From the NCBI GenBank assembly GCA_949825025.1, contig OX463781.1, positions 27,971,192-28,035,191 of the forward strand: a stretch of DNA of 64,000 bases. Reading direction: 5' to 3'. Source of the DNA: Siphlonurus alternatus. Lineage: Eukaryota > Arthropoda > Insecta > Ephemeroptera > Siphlonuridae. The notes beneath the pieces are model-generated. The model was not told the origin of the DNA, made no database searches, and worked only from the letters and a program-made list of their open reading frames with translations. The first letter of the stretch is position 1, and each line of letters starts with the position of its first letter. Positions 21,601 to 35,900 of the stretch are shown here, piece after piece. Both the position numbers and the translations under genes were made by a program.

Positions 21601-24600
21601 TTGACATATTTTAAAAGGGTATAAAATATCTATATATTTTTTTTAAGCAATCAAAATTTTCATATTGCTAAACAATACGAATTAGGTTAAAGTTTCAAAA
21701 TGGGTTTTTGAACATTTTGAATTGTTTGTCCAAAGTGTGTTTTTAAATAATAAGTGCAGTAGGGTACTTGTTTTTTTTTAAAAAAAAATTACAAGAGTAT
21801 AATAAAATAATTATTATTCAACAACACTATATTATAATAAAAATCGATGCCGTGCTAAATAAAATGATGCAAATAATAAATTTCGTATTATGCCTTTAGG
21901 CTAATGTTAACCTTAAACCACTATGTTTGCAATATGAAAAATATTCTACGATCTAAAAAATAAAAATAAATTTATGCAATGTCACAATGATGATTTTCAA
22001 TAACATTATATGTAAAGTAGGCCTACGAGGTTTATTATTGTAACATATACGAGAAGGCGTTGCAGGTAAAATTCGGTCACCATCAGTGGCGGTATTTGCG
22101 AGGAGCGATGGTAGTTTTTATCTGCTGCAATGACGATGGCATATTGGAAAGTGGTTGCACTCGACAGACTTAACACCACTACCGCTGCTGCTGCAGGTAC
22201 CCGCACACTCACATCGCTGCTGCTTTGCTATTTACCGCATTTATATTTGTGTCCAGTGCTGTACCACTTATTATACAAGTACAATCAACCAGTGTAATTA
22301 TTATGTAATGTACATAGATTATTATAGAATGATGCCATAGAAAATCTTATAATGTTGTCATGGGAAAAGTATAATATTAAATATTTGAATGATTAATTGA
22401 ATTAGGTGCTAAAATAAGATTGTTCCATTATTAAATTATTTTTTAATCGATACGGGAAAAAAATACCTCGCGCTGCTGTTGAATTGAATACATTTATACT
22501 GGTATATATATACCTATATATACTGTAATATAAATTACTTGCATGGTTTATAGAACATATAAAATTACCTGTAAAAATAATTATCATACCTTATGCTTTG
22601 GAACAGCTAATTTTTTGTACGTTCACGAGCAGAATGCACAATCCTTATTACGTATTTAAATATGGACCTTGAGTTACGTATTGTTATTATATTTTTTTTT
22701 TTTCAACTCTAATAAAACACCCTTATATTCTTAAAATCATGCTGCAAAACGCTGTGACGTCATAGTCATGCAAATGTTTAACACACAAGCATACGGAAAG
22801 ACTACATAACGTCATAGTGTCTTTCCCCTTGATTTTGAAGGGTTCAAAAATGTAAAAAAAAAAAGAAAAAAGGCATACATAAATAACTTGAGAGGACCTT
22901 TATCGAAATTTGCAATAAAAAAAACATGAAGGTTTTCCATTGGATCAAGAAAATTTGTATATTGAACAACGATTGTATTTCATATAAGATCGTAAGTTAA
23001 TTGGGGGTGACTTGACTCTGTAAATACACAGGTTCTGCCGTCCCTTTGAGCAAAACAGTATAATTTTACTCCCTGTATTTTGCCAAATAACGGATATTTT
23101 TATCGATTGTCATTCCTGGTGTTGCACTTTAAATTAGACGCGGACACACCTATCGTCTCTATATTAATTGCTGATATTGTAGGGGTAATACATTGAACAA
23201 TTTTAGACCAAATTTAGCTGATTCAGATAGTTTTGTTGTTTGATATTTTCGCCTAAAAGTATAACGCCATAAACAAATTGGTACCTAAATAATAAGTATA
23301 AATTTTCCCAGTACTCTTATGTAACCGTAATCTGGTACTTGTACCAAATCATAAAATTATCTCCATGCACTCCCTTACAGCAGTTGGTGAAAAACTTGTT
23401 TTAAATGATGAGTCATATTACAAATTGCTGCCAAGACGGATTCATAAACCCCACTTGGTACTTTCCTAATCAACTCAACATTCACGTTTGCAATCAGTTT
23501 CATTGTTAGAGAAAACAAATTTATTGTTACATAATTATACAAAGTACACGTTCAAATAAAAAAACGTCCCCTGCTATTTCCGGTTATTAAATATATTTTT
23601 TTCCTAAACTTCGTTAGCTTTTTTACAAAAAAAGTTTCCTTTTCTATGTGATGAATTTGTTAGTTTATTTTATATTATATCAAAGCTTTTATACGCTTCA
23701 GTGAACAACTTGCATGATTTCATGTTCTTTTATTTTTATCGATAAACAGATTTTGTTAAATAGATCACAAAGCTGGATGCATTTTAACTTTTAACTGAAG
23801 AGTGAAGAATATAATTATATATTAAGGACAGTACATACTATTTAAATGAATGCTAGCCTGCCATTTTTTTTATTATTATTATTTACTATATGTAATTTCA
23901 TAAATGGTGCATGTAAATAGATACACAATCAAATGAGAATCAAGAATATGATTTCTTTCTGTGCTCCCTGCATAATATAATTATGTGTATAATTTTCAAA
24001 GAGCTTTACCTACACTATCTCTGTAATTATGTAGATGGTCGAATTCATGAATCGATTGTGAAATTTACAGAGCAGACCTAATAACATAATTATGTACTAT
24101 ATGGATTCTCGAGAATAATAATATAAATCACCAAAACATAATTATGTGCATTACTGTTTCTTATTATTTGAAGTTATTACAGAGTAATTCTACAACTCAC
24201 AACGAAGTTTGACAAAGTTGTAGGGAAAAAAAAAAGAATACCGCAATCGAGCTGTAATCAGTGTTATAAGTTATGTACCTGATACCAGACAGACTGTTTT
24301 TCCGTGTTCGATATAACAAACATTTTTAAATATACAAAAAGTATGTTAAGTTATTGACATTAATTATTGTTTCATAAGTGCATGGATGGCACCAATGTTG
24401 CTAAACGTTAAATGTATTTAAGCTTTTTGGCAAGAGTTTCCGGTACTATATAATATAATATTTTGGTAATCGTGAGTGTAAAATAGGAATTCACCATAAA
24501 TAAAGCAAGCAGTACCCCTTGCTATCGCTTCCATTATGGTGTACTGGTTTTCCTTAATGGGTTTACATTATTATCTAGGCTCTGACGGCAGCAGTCTAGT

Positions 24601-27600
24601 TGCGTGCGGTAGTGGTGTGATTGACAGGGCTTGCTCGGTGTCGCTACATGACGCTCGCGCGGTGACAGATAACGCGGCGGCGGCCTCTATCACTCGCGGG
24701 GGAGGGAACAACAGCTGATATTTTCTTCTTAGATACTGATACAGGGTACAATACCATATAATTTACACTACTGATTATAAAGCCGACCATAAACCCATTC
24801 AAATCTTGTTTCTGATAATAGAAATTGACGTTAAAAAAGGAGATTTCAATTAAGACATTAGTTAATTATAAAATTTATCTGAGAACCAGGAAACTTTCTG
24901 GTACTTTTTTTTTCTTCCATACATTCTGTAATATCCAACTATAATCTTTTTTTGAAGTTAAAGATTTTCATGGTTCGATGCACTCTTACACTCTAGGTGT
25001 AGTGTTTCTCTTCTTTGCATGCAATGATTGTCCACTCGTTGTAAACTGCCCTTGCATTGCATGTGCCGCTGAACACTGTCCGTGACATTAATTAAGTTTC
25101 TATCGTACAGTTTGTATCGTCTTCTTTTCAGTCATTGGTTGACATTTTGTACTGTCATTGGTGGAATGGAAGACGAACACACACGATGAAAACCTGTCTT
25201 GGATGATGAGGATGTAGTAAAATTATAATATAGTTATTTCGTTATTTCTAATCAAGGATCACTCATCCCTGCGTTCATTTATTATTATGTATAATTATAT
25301 TTTTTTTACTTATGATACATAGAAATAAGAAATACAAAACGTTATCCTTCCGTAACCATGCATATAAATTGTAAACGCATATTGATAATACTTTAATACA
25401 CGTATTTTGACAGCACATTTGATCCGATTTACATGAATGTTTATGATCACTGTAATAAAAATATGTTTGGGAGGTGGGGGAAGCACTGCGCAGAGACTAT
25501 CAAAGACGTCAGTTTCTTATCAAACAGCCATAAAATTGACCAATATTTCAGAAAGTTCAATGTTTTCCGGGACGGTAGCACCACTGGCCATGATATTCAT
25601 TTAGGTTATAGTCGGAGATGATCGGAAGTATTCGGCTCATGTTGGGCCAGTTAGATGCTTCGTTGCAAACTGCTGAACCAATGACTGAGGACATTACAAC
25701 CACGACGAAAACCTAATTAAATGTGACGCAAGTCTATAGTCTCTCTTTTTAGTCTTTAATTCTTATTCGTGCGCTTATTCAGCTTATTGTGCTATAAATT
25801 TCTGCGACGTCAGCAATATATTTTTTTAAAACAAACCTTTTTGATAAGTGCATGTGGTTAAATTTATTACTTATTATTATCTGTAGCTGTACTCAATAAT
25901 TTTACTAGTTTTATCACGGTTCATGCTAATTTACTTATCCGTACGTTGTCGTAATCTCGTGCGGTTCAATTTTTTGGCCTTGCTGAGGTTTACCTTGAAA
26001 CTGACAAAATTTAATAATATTTATAAGAAACTATTGCAATATAAACCATTATTCGGTCTAAAAAAGTTAAGATTCGTAAGAGATAAATTAAATAATATGA
26101 TTCCTTCCTTGTAATAAAATATAGTTTTTACGACTCGGCACTAATTGAGATTATACTTGGCGGTGGGTATGTAGGCTAGCTTCTAGACTTGGGTGTCTGT
26201 CAGCACGTGCAATCTCTTTGGTTGGATGTTCTCAGCAGTAGCGATGTACGGTCAAATTAAATTCATGTTCCCACCGGAAGTGAGACGTCTGGCTTCCTGT
26301 TGCCACTTGAACTTTGCAGCGGTGCGCTGTTGCTGGGAGCTTGGTATGTCTGCAAAATACGAAAGTCTTTACACAGGGAATATAATTTGAAGTACCAAGC
26401 AGGTACATGTACACTCCATTCGAATGAAAATGTCCAATCCAGTCATTTTAAAGTATAGCCGGATCGGACATTTTTATCTTAATGGAGTGTACACTTTGGG
26501 ATATCACGAACGTTTCTTCTGCATTGTGACCATTGACAGTGTTGTCACGTTGCATGTCATTCCGTCTATATAATAAAAGTAATACAAATTTCCTGGATAG
26601 TCTGTATCTGTTGAAGCTTCAGGCAAACTGTCCCAAGGTGCACTTTGCGATGAGCATGTAGGCTGCAAAGAGCTTCTGTAAATCTCTTGCAAGGGTGCTT
26701 GTCTGGCTACAGGTGTGACCGAACGGTGGCCGGCAGCGAGGAACTTTCGGCGGCTCGAGCAGACTGCTGCTGCTGCTGCTGACCTTTAGCTATAAGAAAG
26801 TAGCACGGCCAGCGTGGACCTCTAGTCTTGTTGCTCCATAATCCCGAAATCCACGTCACAATTATGTAAACACACGTTTATGAAAATCTAGTCCTACTGA
26901 AAGAGAATCATAAATGTTTTTACATATATTTACAATGTAGCATGAAAAAAAGAGTGAATTCCATTCACAGACTTAGGACCTTTCCATTAATTTAATAATT
27001 TTTTTTGTTAATAGTGTAACACTGTTGCATTTTATTAATTTAACACTTTATTTTTTTTTGCTATTTTATGAATACAAGTATTATATGCCATGCATGGATA
27101 TTTATTAATAGAAATGAAATTGAGATAATTAGAAACTTGGCGTTATGAACTGAAAAGTTTCTACTACGCTTTTAATTGTTATGTCATGTTAATTATAATT
27201 TAATGAAAAACTAAAAATATAACGTTCTAAATTTATTTATTTTTAATTCGTGCTTCTAAAAGTAAACTAAAGCTGCCTGCAATGTCTGCACAGAGAGGTC
27301 AGCAGGTCAGCTCGAACGTATCTGACTTCATGCGTATAGTATTAGTACTAAAAAAGAAAAAATATAACAAAGGAGTTTGTCCGGTTGTTTCTTGGACTCG
27401 CGTTGAATTCTTTTTACTTGCGTGCTATGGAATCTTGCACTAATTTATCAATTTAAGTTTTAAGTACTGAATCAAAAAGGTGGTGCAGTCGAATGAAAAA
27501 GGCAGTCGCTTTTATATGTTTGTTTTCTTTTAATAATTGTATATATAATGTATTTGCTGAAAACAGTGATACTGATCTGATATAATATATTATATATTGC

Positions 27601-29927
27601 TATTTTTCTTTGTGCTAATGATCTGATGAAAAGATGTATTGATTCGTCACATCCATCTAAATAGTTGGTTCTATTGGATCGGCAAATATATTAATATAAT
27701 AATAATAAGCTCTTTAGGAACACGTTTTTTTTTTTTTTTTTCTCTCTCTGTGTGTAGGTAATGAATGAAGTGTCGATTATTTATACTAGTCTCAATGTCA
27801 CGAAACAAGTTATATATTGTTATGGAAAACCTTGCCCCAAATATTGAAATGGTTCAGTTACTAAATCGATCTACAATAATTGTTTGCACATATCCTAGTT
27901 AAAAGTGTCATGTGTTTGTGATATTGTAACATTATGTAAAGCCTTGCTCCAAATATTGAAATGGATAAGTTATTGATCCACAATGCACAAATATCATTAA
28001 GAGTTGATATTGCGATAAGAACTGTTATCTGATGACTGAAGAGTTCTTATAGCGTGTGTATACGCTGCTGTGTTTTAACTGCACTTTGGTGCACGTATAG
28101 GGTAAAGAAGCCGTCCAATGTCGTCGAATTAGCAGCTAGCAGAAACCGTGTGGGACCAGCAGTTGGAGGTCAAGGTCACGATCGGTCACGTGGAGAACCC
28201 ATGTGCCCCCACATCACGTTGGACCTCATCATAACATGGCGGTTCTCGTTGAGGGGGTGGCACCGCTACTTGCGCAACTGACCTGCAGATTCAAAGTCCA
28301 TGCAATTTAGCTGTTTTTTTCACTATATTTCACCGTGGAAGTATTAAAACCTTGGAAAAGAAGGGGGGGTATTTTGAGTTCCTCTCCTTTGAATCCATGA
28401 CCTCTAATTGTATAATATGTATATACCATTTTGTTAATAGTGCAGTGTTCGTATGTTCAGTTTTTTAATAAGAAGCTTTGAACTTTGTAGGAAGATTTGT
28501 ATACTTGCTGTTGGCAGTGTTAATATTATATAGGAATGTCGAGAGTTGACACCGGCCCTTCATTTGAAATTTAAGGTCTGTCGCTATGAAAATATGCAAG
28601 TGGAATGAAAAGAGATGTCACTACCAGTCTTTAGTAAATGATGTCCGAGATTGGGTGATTTTAATTCCAACATTTCAAAGGAAATAATAAGATTAACCGT
28701 TTTTAAATGAGCAACAGTCATTATAATTATGTTTATCTATTTCCTAGTCTGATTAATTTGTGAATACAATAATTATATGATAAGTTATTGCAGTTAAAAA
28801 AATGCCCCTATAACTCAGAGAGCAAAAGCTCAAGGCAAAGAAAGAAATATGAAGGGCAGCCGTGCCGTGATGAATGCTCCTGCTCTACCGTTGCGAGTGC
28901 GCCTCAACATTCCATTGTATTTTAAATTGAATAGAAGGGAGAGTAACGGTAAATAAACCGGAATAAACAAAGATGTATTATTTTGAAAGAATTAATATTA
29001 TGATTTTTAGGATAGTAAGCATCGAAACTTTTTTTTTTTTCGATAAAAAAATAAAATATATTATTGTATTTTTTAATTCCTTTTGTTATATATAATGAAT
29101 CTAACTCGAATCTAAGTAATAATCCTAATAATTACGTAATTTTATATATTAAAATTTACTATCATTCATAATGCTGTTTCGCTTTATGTGGCTCATCATA
29201 TCTAATCATATGCTTGAAATAAAAATAATTTGATAATAATTTGTTTCTGGATCCGCGCCTGATTATATTTATATATATATTAATATATATTTTTTTTTAC
29301 AAGGATACACCCCTAAGAGCTTACAGCTCGCGGCGGGGTACTGGGTAGGGATACGGTAGGGAACGGATAGTGGCCACGGCCTGCATGCTTACGCGTCCCA
29401 GCATTCGCTGAGGTGAGACTGAGGGAACCGTGGAAAACCTCAGTCAGGACGGACACCTCTACTTTTTCTCAATGGACCAAAGCGATGTCCAAAGCCTGGA
29501 GAACCACACACAAGTGCATCACTGCACTGGGTGGAAAGCGAGACGAATTTACCCCAGGGAGGGAGCAGCGTATTTTTTACTTGAAACGGTCACCCATCCA
29601 AGTACTAACCACGCTCGACGTAGCTTGACTTCGGTGATCTAACGAGAACCGGTCAATGCACTGCGCCAATAATATTGTTATTAAAAAAAAATAATAATAA
29701 ATATAAATATTTATTTATTTATATTTATATATATTTTATATTTTTGTAGATATGTATTATATAAATACATATATAACTATACATATAATAATATATATAT
29801 AGTTATATAATATTATAACTATATTATAAATGTTATAATAAATATTATAATTTTATATAATTACGGTCCAATAATTAATAATAATTATAATAATTAATTA
29901 ATTTTTCTCTCAATAAAAAAAATCGAT

Positions 29928-29976
<49 letters not shown>

Positions 29977-32900
29977 GTATTTTTTTTTTTTTTTTTATTG
30001 GAGGAATTTAATAACTGGAGCTAGGCCTTGTAGGAGCCATCAATTTCCGTGTGCAGACTACCAATGCTGAGCTGCATGAGAACGGCCCATGGGTCTGCAC
30101 GGCCCACGGGCCCGCCCGTGCAGATCCGTGCGCGAGCCCGCAGAACCTAAGCCGTCTCGGCGCCCTCCCTGCTGCTGGTAAAGCTCAAGCTGACCATCCT
30201 CACTTGCCTCGCTGCTTGCTGGCGAGCAAGCTAGGTGCAGTCCCGAACAATGGGACAATGCACAGTACATCCGAGGAGAAAAAAATTCAGCAAGAGGGCT
30301 TGTGACAAAGTGGGGAAATATAGTGTGTAATTTTCTTACTTGTAAAGTCCTTAAAACATTGCTGTACAGTATCCATATTAACTTGTTCATCAGAGAATAT
30401 ATATATAATTAATATTATACAATTAAAAATTAAATATCCTTTAAAGTTTTGTAAAAATGTTGGAACAAAATTCCTCCAATCAGTATTTTTCGAAACGCAA
30501 ACGTTGCGCCTCTGGTGGCCGGCTACGTAGCGACAGTCCTTAAAGCGAGATTATTGATACATTGATAGCGACTGGAGGGAAAATTATCATATTACTGAAT
30601 ACTAAATGCTGTTATTTATTTGAGTGAGGTATTGATATGTGTTTCCTGCAGTGTTTGCTATATATTGCTGAAGAATCTTAAGACTGCGAGAATTTTCATA
30701 TTCAGCAAAATAATAATAACAAACATTTATTTCCGCGTTCATTATTTTAATTGTTTACACTCTTAAAGCAATAGTTTGTGCTTGTAAAGAAATTATAAAA
30801 TTGAGTAGATGCTCTTAAAAAAACAATGCCCTCGGGGACTGCTAGAAATGAGGTTTTGGTACTAACTTCACAAAATTTTAAAATTATAGTTCTATTACAA
30901 CTCAAATTTTTACTATAACTCACATTTTTATTGTTAAAAATAATAAACTAAAACATCGAACTTTATATTTTATTATTTTGATGCTCCAGTAGCGTTCCAT
31001 CTACAGTACTTTTCAACGCGTCACTCCATGACTTCTTGATTATTACAACTTGAATGCATAATGATTTCACTCTATATCTGAGCTATGAATGCCGTAACGC
31101 CTGGCAGCAAGATTTCCATCGCGATGCGTGAAAGATATTTTGTCGTGCGTGCGAAACACTCTCTCTCTCCACCTTTAATATTAACTATTATTTTGATTGT
31201 GTCTAGGAATTACTTAACAATTAAGTATTAATTAATATGTTGTCAAGGTAGGTTGCATATATTCTAGAAAATCAGGGGCCCAACCCTTGATGAAATAGGA
31301 AATCTTTTCTATAAAAAGGAAGTAAAACATTAAAAAAAAAATTAATTTTTAATATTATTATTTTTCTTTTAATTTAAAATACGTCCACTACAGGATTTTC
31401 TGACGCACAAACGTTTTTTTATCCTGGTTTCTTGGAACTGGGTAATACCCCTCACGGTTTCCTCCCTTAGATTATTTAAAACTGCGGAAGTGCATGTGGT
31501 AGTAGCCATGCCATATACTATAAACATTCGCGTGATAAAAGTCTTCTATCCTAGGGCTGCAGGGTTCAGCAAGCATGCATTCGCCAGCTGTCTGAATAAA
31601 ATTAGAGGGTCATAAAGATACCTATCGCTGGTGTCTTACATTTCAATGTCGGCGGGGTAAAACCCATGCAGCAGTGAGCACCGTGTATATCCAATGTAGT
31701 TCACTTATCAATATTCCATCAGTCAATAGTAAGTCACTTAGCTGGAGAACATGAAGATAAGAAACAACACGATCACTCAGTTTTAACTATATATTTCCCT
31801 GAATGTATTTTTATTAGTGTTTACAATTTTCCTGATTTCAAAATGATGGTTAAAAAAAAAAAAAAATAATTCCTAGAAAGAAAGACTGTGACCTTTCTTG
31901 TAATATTTTACAAGACGTAGAAGGAGCATGCTGTACACCGAGGAAGATAAGATTCGAGGACTATAATTCATAATAATTATTATATGATAATACTAGTGAG
32001 CACTAAGCAGCATTGTGTCCTATTTTCTATTTTTAAAAGGATTATTTAAACTTTTATTATTTTGTTGTTTTAATAAAATACTATGCATGCATGCATATTG
32101 TTAAATAAAGAGTAGAAATATGAACTTTTTATTTTTGCTGTACAGCTACAGAGTGGGTTTATTTAAATCTAATTTTGACATTTAGCTTTATAGCCGGAGG
32201 AAGCAGGTGTGCTGATTTGATCTAGGTGCTATGTGGGGGACCGCTCCCCCTCCTCCTCTCGTAATTGGGCAGTATAGGCATTTCATCATTCAAATTTATT
32301 TTATTAACCTTATGTGGTTGGCGGCCCCCTCCGTTTTGTTTCTGGTTATGTGCCTGTGATGGACCCCTAGAATTGTATATATATACTGTAATGTACAGAA
32401 CACAATCGTTGGGTAGACCCCTCTCCTCCCTTCCCAACGATTTCGGTATTTGCATGTGAATGACAAAGAAACTAGATCCTGTACCACCCTTCCGAATCGA
32501 AGAGGCTTAAAATTATAAAGTTGACAACATTGTAATATAATTTATTAAACGTCACAATTTTTATTTTTCCATGTACCAGTCTTGCGTCGACCGCCTGTGT
32601 TGTTGTTTTTTTTGTACGTCGTTGAAACACGTTCCATTGGCTGCTCTTTTCTCGAGTGCAACTTGCATGCGTTGAGCTCGCTGCTTGCTCGGCTCTTTGA
32701 GGCTGCTGGCAGGCAAGGCGAGAGGTGCTGCTGGGCCCGTGCTGCTCGCAAGGTGAGCGCGAGTCAAGGACACCCAGCCTCCTCTTGGCTGCCTCGCCCT
32801 CCTGCCTGCCTGCCTGCCTGCCTCTCGGAGAACAGGCACCACTTTTCGCGTACGCTGAGTTAGCAAGGAAAAAAATATTTGGTTATGCTTTTTTTTTATG

Positions 32901-35900
32901 TATAGAAAATTAGAACTGCGACGTATATATTATGTTTCTTGATTGTTTTATAAATGTTTTATTACTTTTTCTCTTTTAACCTTTAGAAGATGTGATGGAG
33001 AGATTACTATTTTTTACTGCACGCCATGCAGAATAGTCCCTATTTATTTATTAAAAAAAAACATTTTAGGATTAATAACACCGCGATATACATATAAGGT
33101 ATACTATACGTTAAAATGTACTGCATCGAATAACACATACTAGTACGGTTGTCTCACATGAATACTCGGAACAGTTATGGAATATGAGCACCATTAAGTG
33201 ACGATCAGTTGGACGGCTTGTGTATGGGAATACCCGTGGTATAGCAGTTCGCTCGCTCGCAAGTCTCTCTCTCTAGCGTCACGATCGACGACGGCGGCGG
33301 CGTTACCTTGGCAACGTGATGCTGTTGCTTGCCGGACTGCGGTCGACTTGATGGCGGCGACGGCGGGGCTAGGCTGATGCGGGGTTGCTTGATAGATCCA
33401 TGAAGGACAGGCTAGCGAATCGTGAAAAATAAATAATTGGAGAACCATCAAAATATGATATTAAGATTTCATCAATCTGTGTATTCCTTTCTTTTTGTAT
33501 AACCTTGTTGCTTGTATGTTTCAGGGCAAGAACAGCCAGCATGCGACCATACAGTTCCTAGACAATGAAGGGGTGAGTAAAACCTCCCCTCTCTCCCGTC
33601 ACCTGCTGGGGGCAGCTGCATATTATAATGATGCAACGATCTTTAGTTCACCTTACAGAATTCCCCCCTCCTCTACTCGGTACCTGCATACAACCATGTT
33701 GCCACTTCTTACCTATACTGCATGATGATGGTATTTTATTATAAAGAATTTAGCTCTCCCGAGAGGTTTACCTTTCTTTTCAATAATATAAAGTTGTATT
33801 ATAAGAAATGGTTTTCTGCAGATTTTGAGCACTGACTTCAACTGCAGCTATTAACATATTATATATATGCATGAAATGGAATTATGAATTAATGAGTATA
33901 ATATACGTTGAGTACATTGTAAGCGACATTACAACAGAAATAATATAATATTCTTTAATCTTAAATTAATGGCGAGGTTTAGACATAAATATTTATATAT
34001 GATCTATTCTCTATACATAGTACACTGGTATCAATAGACAATAAGCGCATAAATTATGTGACTCATTTACAACATCAGTTAGTTAATGTAAAAGTAATTT
34101 CATTTAAAAAAAAAAAGGAAGTCTGGCTTGTGGTTGCATAAGTGACACACAGCATGTTCCGGCGGCGGGCCTGCAGCAATATGGTGTAGAACGACGATCA
34201 TTTGGTTACAATTAATCTAATCGTGGCGGGGGTCTATGTCTCATGGTCGCTGTTAAGCCCCGCCGCCGCTAAGTGAAAGTCATTCCACTCGACTAACACC
34301 ACCTTCAAATTGCTGTTGCTACTACGACGTAGTTATTAAAGGCCATACGAGTTTTTAGACACTACTTTTTATTTTGAACGTCACACGGTGTCTTGGTATG
34401 AATTCGCGTCTCATGAGAACAATAATAGACGTTCCCAAGTAATCTGATAACTAGTGTCACTTTTTTTAAATTATTTTGTTTCATACTTTAATTTAATTGT
34501 AAATCAGGAAGTTTTTATTATTTTCATTATATAGGTCAGAAGAACGGTTAAAGAATTTGGGATTCCCCTCTCTATGTAAAAATGTTGTAATGTTGTTTTT
34601 GTTTATTTGCTATAAGAAAGGTACAGAAACTTGTAACAGATTTAACCCTACTTCTCTTACACCTTACTCTTTACGGTATCCAAGTCAAAGTAGACTATTA
34701 ACGTTTTATTTAACTAACGAGTGGATGTAATTTACGACTATGTTGATTCAAGAGATTGTCTAGTAGGGTAGATTTTGTTAATTAATAGGTTGACCACGAG
34801 CCTTCGTAATTAGCTCGTTCTAGAGGCGGGCGGCCTACACAGATCGGGGTCACATCAAATACTCGCGAATATCGAGGGGGTGTTCTGAGTTCTGACCTCG
34901 ACTCCCGTACTTTTTGTATACACAAGTGAGAGGTGTTGCATCTCACCTAATAATGCTGATTGATTCCCAGTGTGTGTCGTGTTCAGTACCTGCATCAGGG
35001 TATATATAAGAGGCTGCTGGCATATAGGTGTGTTCGTCGGGAATGTATGTACCGTACACTGCGTGGATGGTCGCCCGTACGGCGGCCTCAAAGCCCGTTA
35101 CTCATGACGCGACTTGACAATTTGAAACTAACGTAGTCTTAGTCATTACTCCATCGATTTTTTAAATTTTTTTAATTATTATTGTAGTTTATACTTTTTG
35201 ATCTAAAGGGAAAGCTCGTTTGTAGTAACATTTTGCAAGCGCTTTACATGGAGCGGCGAGCAAGATGCATGACGCTTGCCGCGGGCTGTCAGTAGCCCTC
35301 GGCAGCGACGGTGCTGTTCGCCACTTTGAGCTGTTGCTGCTGAGAGTTACATCAGACACGGCGGCGGATTGGCGGAGCATAGTTGGGAGGGGGTAAGTGA
35401 ACCTACCCGAGCTATATATACGGGCGCGAGCCAACAAGAGACACGGGGAAAGCTGCCGTGTGCTTGGATGAGGTAGCATGGATCATCACTGAGCTCTCCG
35501 CTGACTTTTTATCAAAGTTCTCTCTCCATATTATATGATTATAATCAACAAAAATGCATGATACTTCTGTAAAACGAAAACAAATCGTAAAATGGTTAGG
35601 TAACACCCCTTGCATGCTAATTATGTGATACAAAGATGTTCCTATTTCCGTGGTGTGCGGCGGCGACCTTGGATGACGTGACCCGCACGCAACTCACGCA
35701 CACTACCTCGGTCACTCCGTCGCTTTGCCGTGTCTACCGTTACGTATAGCGGGCAGCAAGCAGGCTGCTCATCATTAGCTGCTGCTGCTGCTGTATGGTC
35801 TCTTCTTACTGGGCGACCAGCAGCAGCACCGCTACATCCAATCGCCCTGTTGACCCCACAACTTTACACCTGCACATGGGACGAGACCCTTGCGGCAACT

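Larger units (their letters stand above)
18633..33524 (+). other. ELL intron 1 (14.9 kb)
   Basis: No further ELL exon fits here, because exon 2 continues the reading frame directly. It holds two SINEs (20735 and 29291, below), a hairpin at 26408-26493, a 112-base-offset direct repeat (27830-27852 and 27942-27964), four ATAATTATGT words at 23975-24145, and GC-rich islets near 24580-24720, 26700-26830, 28100-28290, 30050-30250, 32640-32850 and 33230-33420. The islets give ORFs of 60-110 codons on both strands, but none shows a recognisable protein. The rest is AT-rich DNA in which I see nothing. Confidence 0.6.

Noticed and set aside
29588..29668. 5S rRNA gene on the minus strand
   Set aside because: Only the internal promoter half resembles 5S; the rest is a SINE body with an A-tail.
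30051..30390. ORFs of 84 and 110 codons in ELL intron 1
   Set aside because: GC-rich islet open on both strands, no homology I recognise, no splice context.
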